A DNA stretch of 64,000 nt from Flavobacterium solisilvae (GCF_012911605.1 NZ_JAAMPT010000209.1:1-64000); one strand, 5' to 3'; counted from the first letter of the stretch, positions 49,798-59,873 are shown. The notes: generated from the letters alone by a model not told the origin. Made by a program: numbers and translations.

Positions 49798-52700
49798 TTA
49801 TTTTTGATTTTCAATCCATTTTCTAGCATTGACAAACGCTTCAATCCAAGGTGAAACTTCGTCTTTTTTATCAGATGGATAATATGCCCAATTCCAAGGG
49901 AAAGTTGAACGTTCAATATGCGGCATCATAACCAAATGTCTTCCGGTTTTGTCACATAACATTGCTGTGTTGTAATCTGAACCGTTTGGATTGGCAGGAT
50001 AACCTTCATAAGCATATTTTGCTACGATATTATATTTGCTTTCTTCGTATGGTAATTTGAATTTTCCTTCACCGTGTGAAATCCAAACGCCAAGAGTTGT
50101 TCCAGCTAAGGTATTCAACATCACCGAATGATTTTCTTGAATGGTTACAGAGGTGAAACCGCTTTCGTGTTTTTGAGAATCGTTATGTTGCATTTTTCCG
50201 TGAATTTCGTGTTCCGGATTGATTAATTCCAATTCCATAAACAATTGGCATCCATTACAAATTCCAACTGATAAAGTGTCTTCACGCTTAAAGAAATTCT
50301 TCAAAGCAATATTGGCTTTTTCGTTATATTTGAAAGCTCCAGCCCAACCTTTTGCGCTTCCTAAAACATCCGAATTAGAAAATCCACCAACAGCACCAAT
50401 AAACTGAATATCTTCTAAAGTTTCTCTTCCCGAAATCAAATCAGTCATGTGAACGTCTTTTACATCAAATCCGGCTAAGTACATAGCATTTGCCATTTCT
50501 CGCTCAGAATTACTTCCTTTTTCACGGATAATTGCTGCTTTCGGACGAGGTTTTGAAGCATCAATAGTAGGTTTAATTCCTGTGAAATGACTTGGAAATT
50601 TATACTGTAAAGCTTGTTGCCCTAAATTATCAAAACGCTCTTTGGCTTTGTTGTTTTTGGTTTGTTTTTGGTCGAGTAGGAAAGAGGTTTCAAACCACAT
50701 TTTTCTATAACTTGAAACTTGAAACTTTAAACTATTAATTTCTAAAACATCTGAACTTTCAACCGTTCCAATTTTGAAAATTTCCATTCCTTCAAATGCT
50801 TTTTCAAAAGCTGCATCGTCTTTGGCTTGAAGCACAACTCCAATGTTTTCTGAGAATAAAATTTTCACCAAATCTTTTTCGGCAAAAGCATCAAAGGAAA
50901 TTTTAGCACCTAAATTCACATCGGCAAAACACATTTCCAATAAAGTTGTGATTAATCCACCGCTTCCAATGTCATGTCCTGCAACGATTTGTCTATTTTT
51001 AATTAAATCTTGAATAGTATTGAAAGCGAGTTTGAAAAAAGCCGAATTTTTAATCGTTGGCGTTTCCGAACCAATCTTGTTTAAGGTTTGTGCAAAAGAG
51101 CTTCCACCTAATTTGAAATCGTCTTGCGATAAATTAATATAGTAAATCGAACCTTTGTTACGCTGTAAAACGGGTTCAACCACTTTGGTAATATTTGAAC
51201 AATTTCCAGCAGCCGAAATAATAACCGTTCCCGGAGCAATTACTTCGTCATTAGGATATTTTTGTTTCATTGAAAGCGAATCTTTTCCGGTTGGAATATT
51301 GATTCCCAATTCGATAGCAAAGTCTGAACAAGCTTCAACCGCTTCGTATAAACGCGCATCTTCACCTTCGTTTTTACAAGCCCACATCCAGTTGGCTGAT
51401 AATGAAACCGATTTTAAATTATCTTTTAAAGGAGCAAAAACTATATTTGATAAAGCTTCGCCAATGGCATTTCGGCTTCCAGCTTTTGGATCAATCAATG
51501 CTGAAATAGGCGAATGTCCAATTGATGTTGCAATTCCTTCTTTTCCGTTATAATCCAAAGCCATTACACCAACGTTATTTAACGGTAATTGCAATGGTCC
51601 AACACATTGCTGTTTGGCAACTTTTCCGCCAACGCAACGATCTACTTTGTTGGTTAACCAATCTTTACAAGCAACAGCTTCTAGTTTTAAAACTTCTTCT
51701 AAATAAGTTGGAATAGTTGATTGAGAATACTCTAAATCAGCATAATTTCTCACGATAGTTTTGTCTGCCATGATGGTTTTTGGCGAACTACCAAACATAT
51801 CTTCCAAGGCAAAATCCATAGGTTTTTCACCAGTCGTTTTGCTTTCAAAAGTGAAGCGATTATTTCCGGTTACGTCACCAACTTGATACATTGGCGAACG
51901 TTCTCTTTCGGCAATTCGCTGTAACGTATCGATGTCTTTTTGACCAATAACCAATCCCATTCTTTCTTGCGATTCGTTACCTATGATTTCTTTAGCAGAA
52001 AGCGTTGGATCGCCAACAGGCAATTTGTCTAAATCAATTAAACCTCCGGTTGCTTCAACCAATTCGGATAAGCAATTCAAATGTCCGCCAGCACCGTGAT
52101 CGTGAATAGAAACTATTGGATTTTCATCACTTTCTACCAAACCACGAATGGCATTTGCTGCACGTTTTTGCATTTCGGGATTAGAACGTTGAATGGCATT
52201 TAGCTCAATTCCAGAACCAAAAGCTCCAGTATCAGCCGAAGAAACTGCCGCTCCGCCCATTCCAATTCTGTAATTTTCACCACCAAGAATTACGATTTTA
52301 TCGCCAACTTTTGGTTCATGTTTTTTTGCTTGCGCTAATTTTCCGTAACCAATTCCACCAGCTTGCATGATTACCTTATCGTAACCTAACTTTCTGTTTT
52401 CTTCTTCATGTTCAAAAGTTAAAATAGAACCTGTAATCAATGGTTGTCCAAATTTATTTCCAAAATCAGAAGCACCATTTGACGCTTTGATTAAAATATC
52501 CATTGGAGTTTGGTATAGCCATTTTCTTTCTAGCATTCCATTTTTTTCATACGAACGATTGTTGTTCAATCGAGAATATGCTGTCATGTAAACTGCAGTT
52601 CCAGCCAATGGTAACGAACCTTGTCCACCAGCTAATCTGTCGCGAATTTCTCCACCCGAACCTGTTGCTGCACCGTTAAATGGTTCAACCGTAGTTGGAA

Positions 52701-53451
52701 AATTATGTGTTTCTGCTTTTAATGAAATAACAGAATCAAATTGTTTTTTAGAATAAAAATCAGGTTTGTCAGCGCTTTTTGGTGCAAATTGTTCTACTGT
52801 TGGACCTTTGATAAAGGCAACATTATCTTTATAAGCCGAAACAATATCGTTTGGATTTTCGGCTGAGGTTTTTTTGATTAATTTGAAAAGAGAAGTTTCT
52901 TTTTCAACACCATCAATGACAAACGTTCCGTTGAAAATTTTGTGGCGACAATGTTCTGAATTGACTTGTGAAAAACCGAAAACTTCTGAATCGGTTAGTT
53001 CTCTACCAATTTTTTGAGAAACATTGTTTAAATATTCAACTTCTTCATCGCTTAACGCCAAACCTTCTTGTTTGTTGTAACTAGCAATATCATCAATTTC
53101 AAGAATAGCTTCGGGTTGAATATTGATGGTAAAAATATCTTGATTTAATTCGGAATATTTTTGCGAAAGCATTGGATCAAAATTACCAAAATCGTTCGAA
53201 ACTTTTTCAAACTCCTCAATTCTGATGATGCCTTCAATTCCCATATTTTGGGTAATTTCAACAGCATTGGTACTCCAAGGCGTTATCATTGTTGCTCTTG
53301 GTCCAACAAAAAAATCCGTCAGTACGGATTTTTCTATTTTATGTGCGTTGCCAAAAAGCCAGTTTAATTTTGAGATAGTTTCTGCCGAAAGCTCTCTTGC
53401 TGATTGTACAGCAAATACAGTAGAACTTTCGTTTCCGAAGAAATGAATCAT
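49798..53451 (-). CDS. purL: Phosphoribosylformylglycinamidine synthase PurL (large, single-chain)
   Basis: A 1217-residue large-type PurL that makes FGAM from FGAR, ATP and glutamine in purine synthesis. It has an N-terminal PurS-like domain (about 1-150), a linker, two AIRS-type ATPase halves (SLKAETHNFPTTVEPFNGAATG; GKDSLSMKQKYPND) and a C-terminal class I glutaminase (about 965-1217) with nucleophile Cys in VGICNGCQLFME and ISHGEGKF. Just before the glutaminase (about residue 905-915) the DNA at 50709-50733 reads as the intergenic-type phrase AACTTGAAACTTGAAACTT, encoding SLKFQVSS, so a spacer repeat may have entered the frame. It is monocistronic with its own terminator. Confidence 0.97.
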   Translation of the reverse strand: MIHFFGNESSTVFAVQSARELSAETISKLNWLFGNAHKIEKSVLTDFFVGPRATMITPWSTNAVEITQNMGIEGIIRIEEFEKVSNDFGNFDPMLSQKYSELNQDIFTINIQPEAILEIDDIASYNKQEGLALSDEEVEYLNNVSQKIGRELTDSEVFGFSQVNSEHCRHKIFNGTFVIDGVEKETSLFKLIKKTSAENPNDIVSAYKDNVAFIKGPTVEQFAPKSADKPDFYSKKQFDSVISLKAETHNFPTTVEPFNGAATGSGGEIRDRLAGGQGSLPLAGTAVYMTAYSRLNNNRSYEKNGMLERKWLYQTPMDILIKASNGASDFGNKFGQPLITGSILTFEHEEENRKLGYDKVIMQAGGIGYGKLAQAKKHEPKVGDKIVILGGENYRIGMGGAAVSSADTGAFGSGIELNAIQRSNPEMQKRAANAIRGLVESDENPIVSIHDHGAGGHLNCLSELVEATGGLIDLDKLPVGDPTLSAKEIIGNESQERMGLVIGQKDIDTLQRIAERERSPMYQVGDVTGNNRFTFESKTTGEKPMDFALEDMFGSSPKTIMADKTIVRNYADLEYSQSTIPTYLEEVLKLEAVACKDWLTNKVDRCVGGKVAKQQCVGPLQLPLNNVGVMALDYNGKEGIATSIGHSPISALIDPKAGSRNAIGEALSNIVFAPLKDNLKSVSLSANWMWACKNEGEDARLYEAVEACSDFAIELGINIPTGKDSLSMKQKYPNDEVIAPGTVIISAAGNCSNITKVVEPVLQRNKGSIYYINLSQDDFKLGGSSFAQTLNKIGSETPTIKNSAFFKLAFNTIQDLIKNRQIVAGHDIGSGGLITTLLEMCFADVNLGAKISFDAFAEKDLVKILFSENIGVVLQAKDDAAFEKAFEGMEIFKIGTVESSDVLEINSLKFQVSSYRKMWFETSFLLDQKQTKNNKAKERFDNLGQQALQYKFPSHFTGIKPTIDASKPRPKAAIIREKGSNSEREMANAMYLAGFDVKDVHMTDLISGRETLEDIQFIGAVGGFSNSDVLGSAKGWAGAFKYNEKANIALKNFFKREDTLSVGICNGCQLFMELELINPEHEIHGKMQHNDSQKHESGFTSVTIQENHSVMLNTLAGTTLGVWISHGEGKFKLPYEESKYNIVAKYAYEGYPANPNGSDYNTAMLCDKTGRHLVMMPHIERSTFPWNWAYYPSDKKDEVSPWIEAFVNARKWIENQK
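50709..50733 (-). repeat. Intergenic-type phrase repeat inside purL
   Basis: AACTTGAAACTTGAAACTTTAAACT contains 7- to 8-bp tandem units (CTTGAAA) of the same type as the spacer repeats in this window, yet lies in the purL reading frame near the junction with the glutaminase domain. It encodes part of SLKFQVSS. It could be a fossil insertion tolerated in a surface loop. Confidence 0.55.
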
Positions 53452-53549
53452 TGTGTATAAATTAGTTGTTGTTGTAGGTGCAAATTTAGTTTAAAAATGC
53501 GAAACTAAAAAAAGGTTTAGTAACAAATTAATCTTCAAAAATTATCGCA

Positions 53550-55049
53550 TTATTCCTGAAACTGATAAGCACCAACATCAGGATTTAATAAAGGCCTTGC
53601 ATTTCCTAAAATATCAAATGGTAAGATGGCGGCGTCTCCAAAACCTCTTGCAGATGACAATTCTCCAATACTTAATTTATTGTTGTAAACATCAAGGAAA
53701 TAAGGGTTTTCATTTCGTTTGATTTCGGGATTGTTGAAAATAAAGCTGTACAAATCATCGGTGCTTGTGCCAAATTTCATCACACATTTTAAAAAAGATA
53801 AATTTTCCCAAATAGCATCGGGATTTTGACTTTTTGCGAGAGACAACGCATAGGTGTTACTTCCATAAATGATGCAGTTTGTAAAAGTAGCTGCTCCCAA
53901 AGGAAAAGCGTGTTCAATATTGTTTTCGTCTTTGTAGAAATTGTTTATCATAACCGCAAACTGCCGTGAACTTGCCCAATTATTGTTGAACGTACAATGT
54001 CTAAACTCGTATATTCCGCCAAGTGTACAAGCCAATGCGGCAATTCCTGCGTTGTTTATAACCAGATTTTCCGAATGAATCCAGGCCGTTTTGGCATATA
54101 AACCAATCAACGACGAATTGTAAATTTCGGTATTTTTTATTGTCATAGAATTTCCGTCGTTGCTATCAATATTTAGTCCGACAACTGAGTTTTTAATGAT
54201 TACATGTTCAATTTCATTATTGGTACTTCCAGCGGTAAGCCAAATAGTTTCCCATTGACCAGCAACATTTGAAAATCCAGGTTCTAATCGGTCGCCTTCA
54301 AAAATAATTTTATCTTCCAAAGTTCCTTTGGCTTTTAAAGTGGCACCATTACCTACAATTAAACCTGAATCGGCGTGAAAATGTATTCGTGCGCCAGGTT
54401 CAATTTCGAGAGTTTTAGCATTGGGAACAGCTGCATATCCATAAATAACATAAGGTTTGTCGTTTTTCCAAAGGTATTCATTGCCGTTTACAGGATCATT
54501 TTCATCTAAGAAAAAGCCATAAATACTGTCTGAAAGTCCTTCGATTTCAAGTGTTTCTGTTGTTCCATCGCTAAATCGTTTTGGATACAAAAAATACGCA
54601 TCTTGAATTAGAGTTACCAATTCTACTTTTTGCTGATTGGTACCTTCGTCAAAAAGAATTTGATCGGTATATAAAAAATCGGTTGGATTGCTTGAAGCAA
54701 CATCGGCAGTCACTTCAATGAAAATATACATGCTGTCTTTTGCCAAAAGTTCTACATCTTTAAAGGTTCGATTGTTTTGGTTTTCTCCAGTCATTCCGTC
54801 AACGGTAATTCGGTATTTGGAATCAGGTCTTGCTAATCGAATGGTTGGAATTTTGATGTCTTTATTACTTTTATTATACACTTTCAACGAATACGTGCTT
54901 GAACTGATATTGGTAAAAACCGTATCACAATAAACCGTGTCTTTTGAAAAGGTTAAACCGCCTGTGCTTCGTTCAAATTCAAAATCTTCGCGACATGAAC
55001 TCATTGAAATGGCAAATCCTATAAAAAGTAAAAAAATAAAAGTACGCAT
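53550..55049 (-). CDS. Lipoprotein with right-handed beta-helix
   Basis: A 499-residue predicted outer-membrane lipoprotein (lipobox MSSC, Cys19). After a beta-sandwich-like region (about 25-150, SSTYSLKVYNKSNKDI) come parallel beta-helix repeats (about 195-430) with rungs such as EPGARIHFHADSGLIVGNGATLKAKG, IENVIIKNSVVGLNI-type and ALACTLGGIYEFRHCTFNNN. Right-handed beta-helices of this type bind or cleave polysaccharides, but no catalytic signature is visible. It stands alone, between purL and the divergent thioesterase gene. Confidence 0.86.
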   Translation of the reverse strand: MRTFIFLLFIGFAISMSSCREDFEFERSTGGLTFSKDTVYCDTVFTNISSSTYSLKVYNKSNKDIKIPTIRLARPDSKYRITVDGMTGENQNNRTFKDVELLAKDSMYIFIEVTADVASSNPTDFLYTDQILFDEGTNQQKVELVTLIQDAYFLYPKRFSDGTTETLEIEGLSDSIYGFFLDENDPVNGNEYLWKNDKPYVIYGYAAVPNAKTLEIEPGARIHFHADSGLIVGNGATLKAKGTLEDKIIFEGDRLEPGFSNVAGQWETIWLTAGSTNNEIEHVIIKNSVVGLNIDSNDGNSMTIKNTEIYNSSLIGLYAKTAWIHSENLVINNAGIAALACTLGGIYEFRHCTFNNNWASSRQFAVMINNFYKDENNIEHAFPLGAATFTNCIIYGSNTYALSLAKSQNPDAIWENLSFLKCVMKFGTSTDDLYSFIFNNPEIKRNENPYFLDVYNNKLSIGELSSARGFGDAAILPFDILGNARPLLNPDVGAYQFQE

Positions 55050-55236
55050 TGGTTTTATGAATTTTGGTAAATGTAAGTATTAATTTGAAAATTGAAAAAC
55101 TTAAAAAAAAGATAACGAAAAAAATAGTTTTTTAGTATTGCTTAACTGAAACCTTGTGCTTTGTTTTTCGAAATAGGAATGAGTTTTTGTTTTTCTGACT
55201 TATAAATAAGTAGTATTTTTACAAAAAAAATAAGCT

Positions 55237-55659
55237 ATGTCATTTGATAGAGAAAAAGTATTGAAGTTTTGCAACGATTGGTGTAAAAACACTTTGATGG
55301 AAACTTTGGAAATAGAATATATTGATGCTGGAGAAGGTTTTTTAACTGCAAAAATGCCAGTTAATAGTCGAGTTCATCAACCCATGGGATTACTTCACGG
55401 TGGTGCAACAGTGGCGTTGGCAGAAAGTGTTGGAAGTGCAGCATCGATTATGTTTATCAATCCTGAAAAGCAAGAAGTTCGCGGTATTGAAATTTCGGCT
55501 AATCATTTAAAAAGTAAACGTGAAGGAACGGTTTTTTGTACGGCAAAAATCATTCATCAAGGTAGAAGTATTCATCTTTGGGAAATAAAAATTACCGATG
55601 AAAATGATAAATTGATTTCGCTTTGTAAGTTGACCAATATGATTTTACCAAGACGATAA
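55237..55659 (+). CDS. Hotdog thioesterase (PaaI/MenI-like, putative DHNA-CoA thioesterase)
   Basis: A 140-residue PaaI-type hotdog protein with the catalytic helix MGLLHGGATVALAESVGS and GIEISANHLKSKREG. Two bases after its stop the isochorismate synthase gene begins. This linkage makes hydrolysis of 1,4-dihydroxy-2-naphthoyl-CoA, the MenI step of menaquinone synthesis, the best guess. A general acyl-CoA thioesterase role is possible. Confidence 0.85.
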   Translation: MSFDREKVLKFCNDWCKNTLMETLEIEYIDAGEGFLTAKMPVNSRVHQPMGLLHGGATVALAESVGSAASIMFINPEKQEVRGIEISANHLKSKREGTVFCTAKIIHQGRSIHLWEIKITDENDKLISLCKLTNMILPRR

Positions 55660-55661
55660 CG

Positions 55662-56723
55662 ATGACCGATTTATTTATAAAAGTCAAAACTCAGCAAGAA
55701 CAAAATTTACCTTTTGTGATTTTTTGCAAGCCCAATTCCGATAAAATTGTGGGTTTGTTTCAGCGAAATGATCATTTATATTTCTTAGAAAATTTCGAAG
55801 AAAAAGGATTTGTTTTTGCTCCGTTTGATGCCAATGATTTTCCGTTTATTCCTTTGGAATATTCCGATGTTTTTGTGGAAAATGTAAAGAGTAAAGATTT
55901 TTTTGTGTTCAATGTTACTTCAGTTTCTGAAAATTTGGAAGCAAAAAACGATTTTGAAAATTTGGTAACCAAAGGCATTCAGGCGATAAAAAACAATCAG
56001 TTTCAAAAAGTAGTTTTGTCTCGAAAAGAAGAAATTTCGGTTGCTGATTTTGATGCAGAAGTTACATTTAAACGATTGGTAACCAATTATCCAACGGCTT
56101 TTAAATATTGCTTTTTTCATCCAAAAATTGGAACTTGGCTTGGCGCAACACCAGAACAATTGCTGCAAACCAATGGTAATTTGCTGAAAACCGTTGCATT
56201 GGCTGGAACTCAGCTAAATATTGAAAATCAAGAAGTTATTTGGCAAGAAAAAGAAAAATACGAACAGCAATTAGTCACTGATTTTATTGTGGGAAGTTTG
56301 GAAGATTTAGTTAAAGAAATCACCATTTCAAGTCCATATTCGGTAAAAGCGGGAAATATTTGGCATATCAAAACCGATATTTCGGCAACAGCCAAAAATA
56401 AAAATGCTTTTCAGAAGATAATTAAATCGTTGCACCCAACTTCTGCGGTTTGTGGATTGCCAAAAGAAGTAGCAAAGGCATTTATTTTGGAACATGAAAA
56501 CTATGAAAGAGAATTTTATGCCGGATTTTTGGGCGAAATGAATATTGACTTGCTTACTTTTAAATTACAAAAAACCGATTTGTTTGTTAATTTACGATGT
56601 ATGAAAATCGAAGATAAAATTGCGAATTTGTACATTGGTTGCGGAATTACAGAAGATAGCATTCCTGAAAATGAATATATTGAAACCGTCAACAAATCGA
56701 TGACGATGAAAAAAGTAATTTGA
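55662..56723 (+). CDS. menF: Isochorismate synthase (chorismate-binding family)
   Basis: 353 residues of the chorismate-binding family, shorter than E. coli MenF (about 430), as is usual in Bacteroidetes. Seen: FQKVVLSRKEEISV, TWLGATPEQLLQTNGNLLKTVALAGTQ with the substrate-binding lysine, LHPTSAVCGLPKE and YEREFYAGFLGE, and the C-terminal LYIGCGITEDSIPENE Mg/chorismate block. It converts chorismate to isochorismate, the first step of menaquinone synthesis. Coupled to the hotdog thioesterase gene. Other men genes are outside the window. Confidence 0.92.
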   Translation: MTDLFIKVKTQQEQNLPFVIFCKPNSDKIVGLFQRNDHLYFLENFEEKGFVFAPFDANDFPFIPLEYSDVFVENVKSKDFFVFNVTSVSENLEAKNDFENLVTKGIQAIKNNQFQKVVLSRKEEISVADFDAEVTFKRLVTNYPTAFKYCFFHPKIGTWLGATPEQLLQTNGNLLKTVALAGTQLNIENQEVIWQEKEKYEQQLVTDFIVGSLEDLVKEITISSPYSVKAGNIWHIKTDISATAKNKNAFQKIIKSLHPTSAVCGLPKEVAKAFILEHENYEREFYAGFLGEMNIDLLTFKLQKTDLFVNLRCMKIEDKIANLYIGCGITEDSIPENEYIETVNKSMTMKKVI

Positions 56724-56774
56724 GTAGGAAGTTTGGAGTTAGAAGTTAGAAGTGGAAAATAAAGTTTAGAAAAT

Positions 56775-57491
56775 ATGAAATTAGATATACTTGCTTTTGG
56801 CGCACATCCCGATGATGTGGAATTAGGTTGCAGCGGAACGATTGCCAAAGAAGTTTCGCTAGGGAAAAAAGTTGGAATTATTGATTTAACCCGTGGCGAA
56901 TTAGGAACTCGCGGTTCAGTGCCTATTCGTGATGCAGAAGCTAAAAAAGCAGCGGAAATCTTAGGAATTTCGGTTCGCGAAAATTTGAGTATGCGTGATG
57001 GTTTTTTTGTAAATGACGAGCAACATCAGTTGGAAATCATCAAGCGAATTCGAAAATATCAACCCGAGATTGTGATTTGTAATGCTATTGATGACCGACA
57101 TATTGATCACGGAAAAGGAAGCAAATTGGTTTCGGATGCTTGTTTTTTATCAGGTTTGCGAAAAATAGAAACGGTTCACGACGGTGTTTCTCAAGAAGCG
57201 TGGCGACCAAAAGTAGTTTACCATTACATTCAATGGAAAAACATCGAACCTGATTTTGTAGTTGATATTTCTGAATTTATTGATAAAAAAACAGCGGCAA
57301 TTATGGCGTATTCGTCACAATTTTATGCTGAAAACTCAAACGAACCAGTAACGCCAATTGCTACAAAAAACTTTTTGGAAAGCATTCATTATCGTTCGCA
57401 AGACTTAGGACGAATAGTTGGAGTAGAATATGCCGAAGGTTTTACAGTAGAAAGATATTTGGCGGTCAATAGCTTAGCAGATTTGAAGTAA
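56775..57491 (+). CDS. bshB1: Bacillithiol biosynthesis deacetylase BshB1
   Basis: 238 residues of the PIG-L/LmbE zinc deacetylase family. The zinc site is AFGAHPDDVELGCSG (His and Asp) with the distal His in DDRHIDHGKG; LTRGELGTRGS and RMRDGFF-type loops follow the BshB1 pattern. It removes acetate from GlcNAc-malate in bacillithiol synthesis; the thiol is made by Bacteroidetes as well as Bacillus. bshA and bshC are not in this window. It ends 50 bases upstream of the tRNA-His promoter. Confidence 0.93.
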   Translation: MKLDILAFGAHPDDVELGCSGTIAKEVSLGKKVGIIDLTRGELGTRGSVPIRDAEAKKAAEILGISVRENLSMRDGFFVNDEQHQLEIIKRIRKYQPEIVICNAIDDRHIDHGKGSKLVSDACFLSGLRKIETVHDGVSQEAWRPKVVYHYIQWKNIEPDFVVDISEFIDKKTAAIMAYSSQFYAENSNEPVTPIATKNFLESIHYRSQDLGRIVGVEYAEGFTVERYLAVNSLADLK

Positions 57492-57508
57492 AAAAGATGA
57501 AATAATTT

Positions 57509-57538
57509 TTGCAAGAACTAACTTTTGCATTATATTTG
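57509..57538 (+). promoter_or_regulatory. Bacteroidetes-type promoter of tRNA-His
   Basis: TTG at 57509-57511 and TATATTTG at 57531-57538 are spaced by exactly 19 bases, a near-ideal Bacteroidetes sigma-A promoter. Transcription would start about 10 bases before the tRNA 5' end. Confidence 0.8.
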
Positions 57539-57554
57539 CACTCGCTTAACAAAT

Positions 57555-57629
<75 letters not shown>

Positions 57630-57636
57630 CAAAAGC

Positions 57637-57667
57637 AAAAGTCCTGAGATTTCTCAGGACTTTTTTT
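57637..57667. terminator. Terminator between tRNA-His and the M28 peptidase gene
   Basis: AAAAGTCCTGAGA/TCTCAGGACTTTT forms a 13-bp stem with a 2-base loop and a T7 tail on the plus strand; a partial T-run on the other strand makes it possibly bidirectional for the convergent peptidase gene. Confidence 0.88.
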
Positions 57668-57686
57668 GTTTTTATACTTTTTACGA

Positions 57687-58712
57687 TTATTGTGCATCGT
57701 TTTTATCTACAATTAATTTGTTTTCTCTGTTAGCAATTTCCCAAGCAATGGCAAACGCATATTTTGTTCTTGTAGTTACAGCGTCAAACTCAATTTTATC
57801 GACATCATCCGTTGGTTTATGGTAATCTTCGTGAACGCCACTGAATAAAAACACTGATGGAATTCCGTTTTTAGCGAAGTTATAATGGTCAGAACGGTAA
57901 TAAAAACGGTTTTTATCATTCTTATCGTTGTATTTGTAATCTAAAGTCAATAATCCGTGTTTTGTATTGGCATTTTCACAAATGTTATACAAATCGGTCG
58001 AAAGATAATCCGAACCAATAACATAAACATAATTGTTGGAATCTTTGTGTAACTCATCACGACGACCAATCATATCGATATTCACATCGGCAACAGTGTT
58101 AGCTAATGGAAATAATGGATTTTCAGAATAATATCTTGAACCGTGTAGACCAACTTCTTCGGCAGTAACATGAAGAATTAAGATAGAACGTCTTGGACCA
58201 TTTCCGTTTTCTTTTGCTTTTTGGAAAACTCTCGCGATTTCCATTAATGCAACTGTTCCGGAACCATCGTCGTCAGCACCATTGTAAATTTCGCCATTTT
58301 TCATTCCAACATGATCATAATGTGCCGAAACTACCACGATTTCATCTTTTTTATCTGAACCTTCAATGTAAGCCCAAATATTTTCAGAATCAGGTAAGTT
58401 CAGATTTCTTTTGGCATTCAAGAACGAAGCAGGAACAGCTTGATAGTAATCTTTTGCACCTTTTGGAAACGAAACATTCATCTTCTTGTATTCATCAATC
58501 ATATATCGTCCGGCTTTTTTTTGACCTTCGCTTCCTGTGTTTCTGCCTTCCATTTCGTCAGAAGCAATGATTGTTAAATGCTTTTTTAGATTTTCAGGAT
58601 TAATTTGATTGACATATTTTGCTTCGATTTTATCATAATCAACAGTTTTTTTAGCTGTAGAACAACTGATGAAAAATGTTAAAGCAAATAAAGGAATGAG
58701 TTTTTTTATCAT
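57687..58712 (-). CDS. M28 family zinc aminopeptidase, lipoprotein
   Basis: About 341 residues from the ATG giving MIKKLIPLFALTFF; the longer frame start would add 19 residues before the signal. The lipobox is FISC. M28 zinc ligands are all seen: His and Asp in SAHYDHVGM...NGADDDGSG, catalytic Glu in HVTAEEVGLHGSRYY, Asp in VNIDMIGR and His in GVHEDYHKPTDD. It removes N-terminal amino acids from peptides in the periplasm or at the outer membrane. Lies 4 bases from the DUF3667 gene, upstream on the same strand. Confidence 0.93.
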   Translation of the reverse strand: MIKKLIPLFALTFFISCSTAKKTVDYDKIEAKYVNQINPENLKKHLTIIASDEMEGRNTGSEGQKKAGRYMIDEYKKMNVSFPKGAKDYYQAVPASFLNAKRNLNLPDSENIWAYIEGSDKKDEIVVVSAHYDHVGMKNGEIYNGADDDGSGTVALMEIARVFQKAKENGNGPRRSILILHVTAEEVGLHGSRYYSENPLFPLANTVADVNIDMIGRRDELHKDSNNYVYVIGSDYLSTDLYNICENANTKHGLLTLDYKYNDKNDKNRFYYRSDHYNFAKNGIPSVFLFSGVHEDYHKPTDDVDKIEFDAVTTRTKYAFAIAWEIANRENKLIVDKNDAQ

Positions 58713-58716
58713 GGTT

Positions 58717-59802
58717 TTAATGTATGTTAATGAATGAATAGGCTGCAAGTGCAGTAAGTATGAAGCCAAGAATAATCATGTTGATGAAGAATATTATTGT
58801 ACCTTTTAGTATGGTAACCATTCTTGATTGACCATAAAATCGATGATGCGCAGGAAAAAAATAATAAAGCATATAAACGATGATTATAAAATCAAGTATT
58901 CCAACGATTGATTGAAGTATTACGTTTTCTCCAGCCAAACCAAAGAAAAAGGTATATAATTCGATGATTAAGGTTGCCAGTAGTAAAAAAGAAAAATAAT
59001 GCAAGGTAAAAATTCCGTGGTCAAAATAATACCATCGCTTTTTATCTTGAAATAGCCATAAAACAAAGGCAAATAAAGGCATGTAGATGAATAAGCCTTT
59101 AGGAATATTCTTAAAGAACGATTCCGTAAACTTTTCTCTAACTTCTTTTTGTGTTTTACCTTTTTGAGCGAGAATGAATTTTTTGTTGAGCCAATAGTAA
59201 AAATCACTCAGTTTTTCATCTTCTTTTGCAAATTTTTGAATAGAATCCATTTCTTCTATCGAAGCATATCCAATATTAACAATTCGTTCTTTGTTTCTGT
59301 TCTTCTTCCTAGATATTTCCATTTCTTTTTGAAGAGAATCAACGTCTTCTTTGTCAATTATCCCTTTTTTTTCAAGACCTTTAATGAAATTAGTAGTAAC
59401 AATACTGTCTTTTTTAGTGTTTAAAGAATCTAATTCATCTTCATAAACAGTAGATTCTTTAACTTTAACAACATCATCATTCTCATTTTCTGGGATTATT
59501 GAAATGACAAAAAAAGTAACAAAACTGATGAAAATGTATAATCTAATTGGCGCCAAATACGACATTCTTTTTCCAGACAAATATTCTTTTGTAAGCGATG
59601 CCGGTTTGAAAATCAAGTTGCGAATGGTTTTCCAAAACGAATTTTCATAATGGGTTAAATCTTCAAAAAAATGAACAAATAGTTGATAGAATGTCTTTCG
59701 AGTATCGATATTTTCTTGACCGCAATTTGGGCAAAAACGTTGTGCCACAACATGATTACAGTTTAAACAGGTTTTATCTTCTCGAATTGTATTGTGTGAC
59801 AT
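58717..59802 (-). CDS. DUF3667 membrane protein with N-terminal zinc ribbon
   Basis: About 361 residues from the ATG giving MSHNTIREDKTC; the longer frame start would add 23 hydrophobic residues unlike the family. It begins with a zinc ribbon CLNC...CPNCGQE, then the DUF3667 block FYQLFVHFFEDLTHYENSFWKTIRNLI, followed by four or five membrane helices. A charged region (about 125-230) between helices is long. Function unknown. Neighbouring DUF3667 and M28 genes are probably co-transcribed. Confidence 0.9.
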   Translation of the reverse strand: MSHNTIREDKTCLNCNHVVAQRFCPNCGQENIDTRKTFYQLFVHFFEDLTHYENSFWKTIRNLIFKPASLTKEYLSGKRMSYLAPIRLYIFISFVTFFVISIIPENENDDVVKVKESTVYEDELDSLNTKKDSIVTTNFIKGLEKKGIIDKEDVDSLQKEMEISRKKNRNKERIVNIGYASIEEMDSIQKFAKEDEKLSDFYYWLNKKFILAQKGKTQKEVREKFTESFFKNIPKGLFIYMPLFAFVLWLFQDKKRWYYFDHGIFTLHYFSFLLLATLIIELYTFFFGLAGENVILQSIVGILDFIIIVYMLYYFFPAHHRFYGQSRMVTILKGTIIFFINMIILGFILTALAAYSFINIH

Positions 59803-59873
59803 AATTTGGAAAGTATTATCAATCGTAAAACTATTAAAATAATTTCTATTTTTGAAGAACAAATTAAACAAGT

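Noticed and set aside
55772-56848. Minus-strand ORFs of 68-110 codons opposite the isochorismate synthase gene
   Set aside because: They are reverse-complement shadows of a well-conserved plus-strand enzyme and show no family features.
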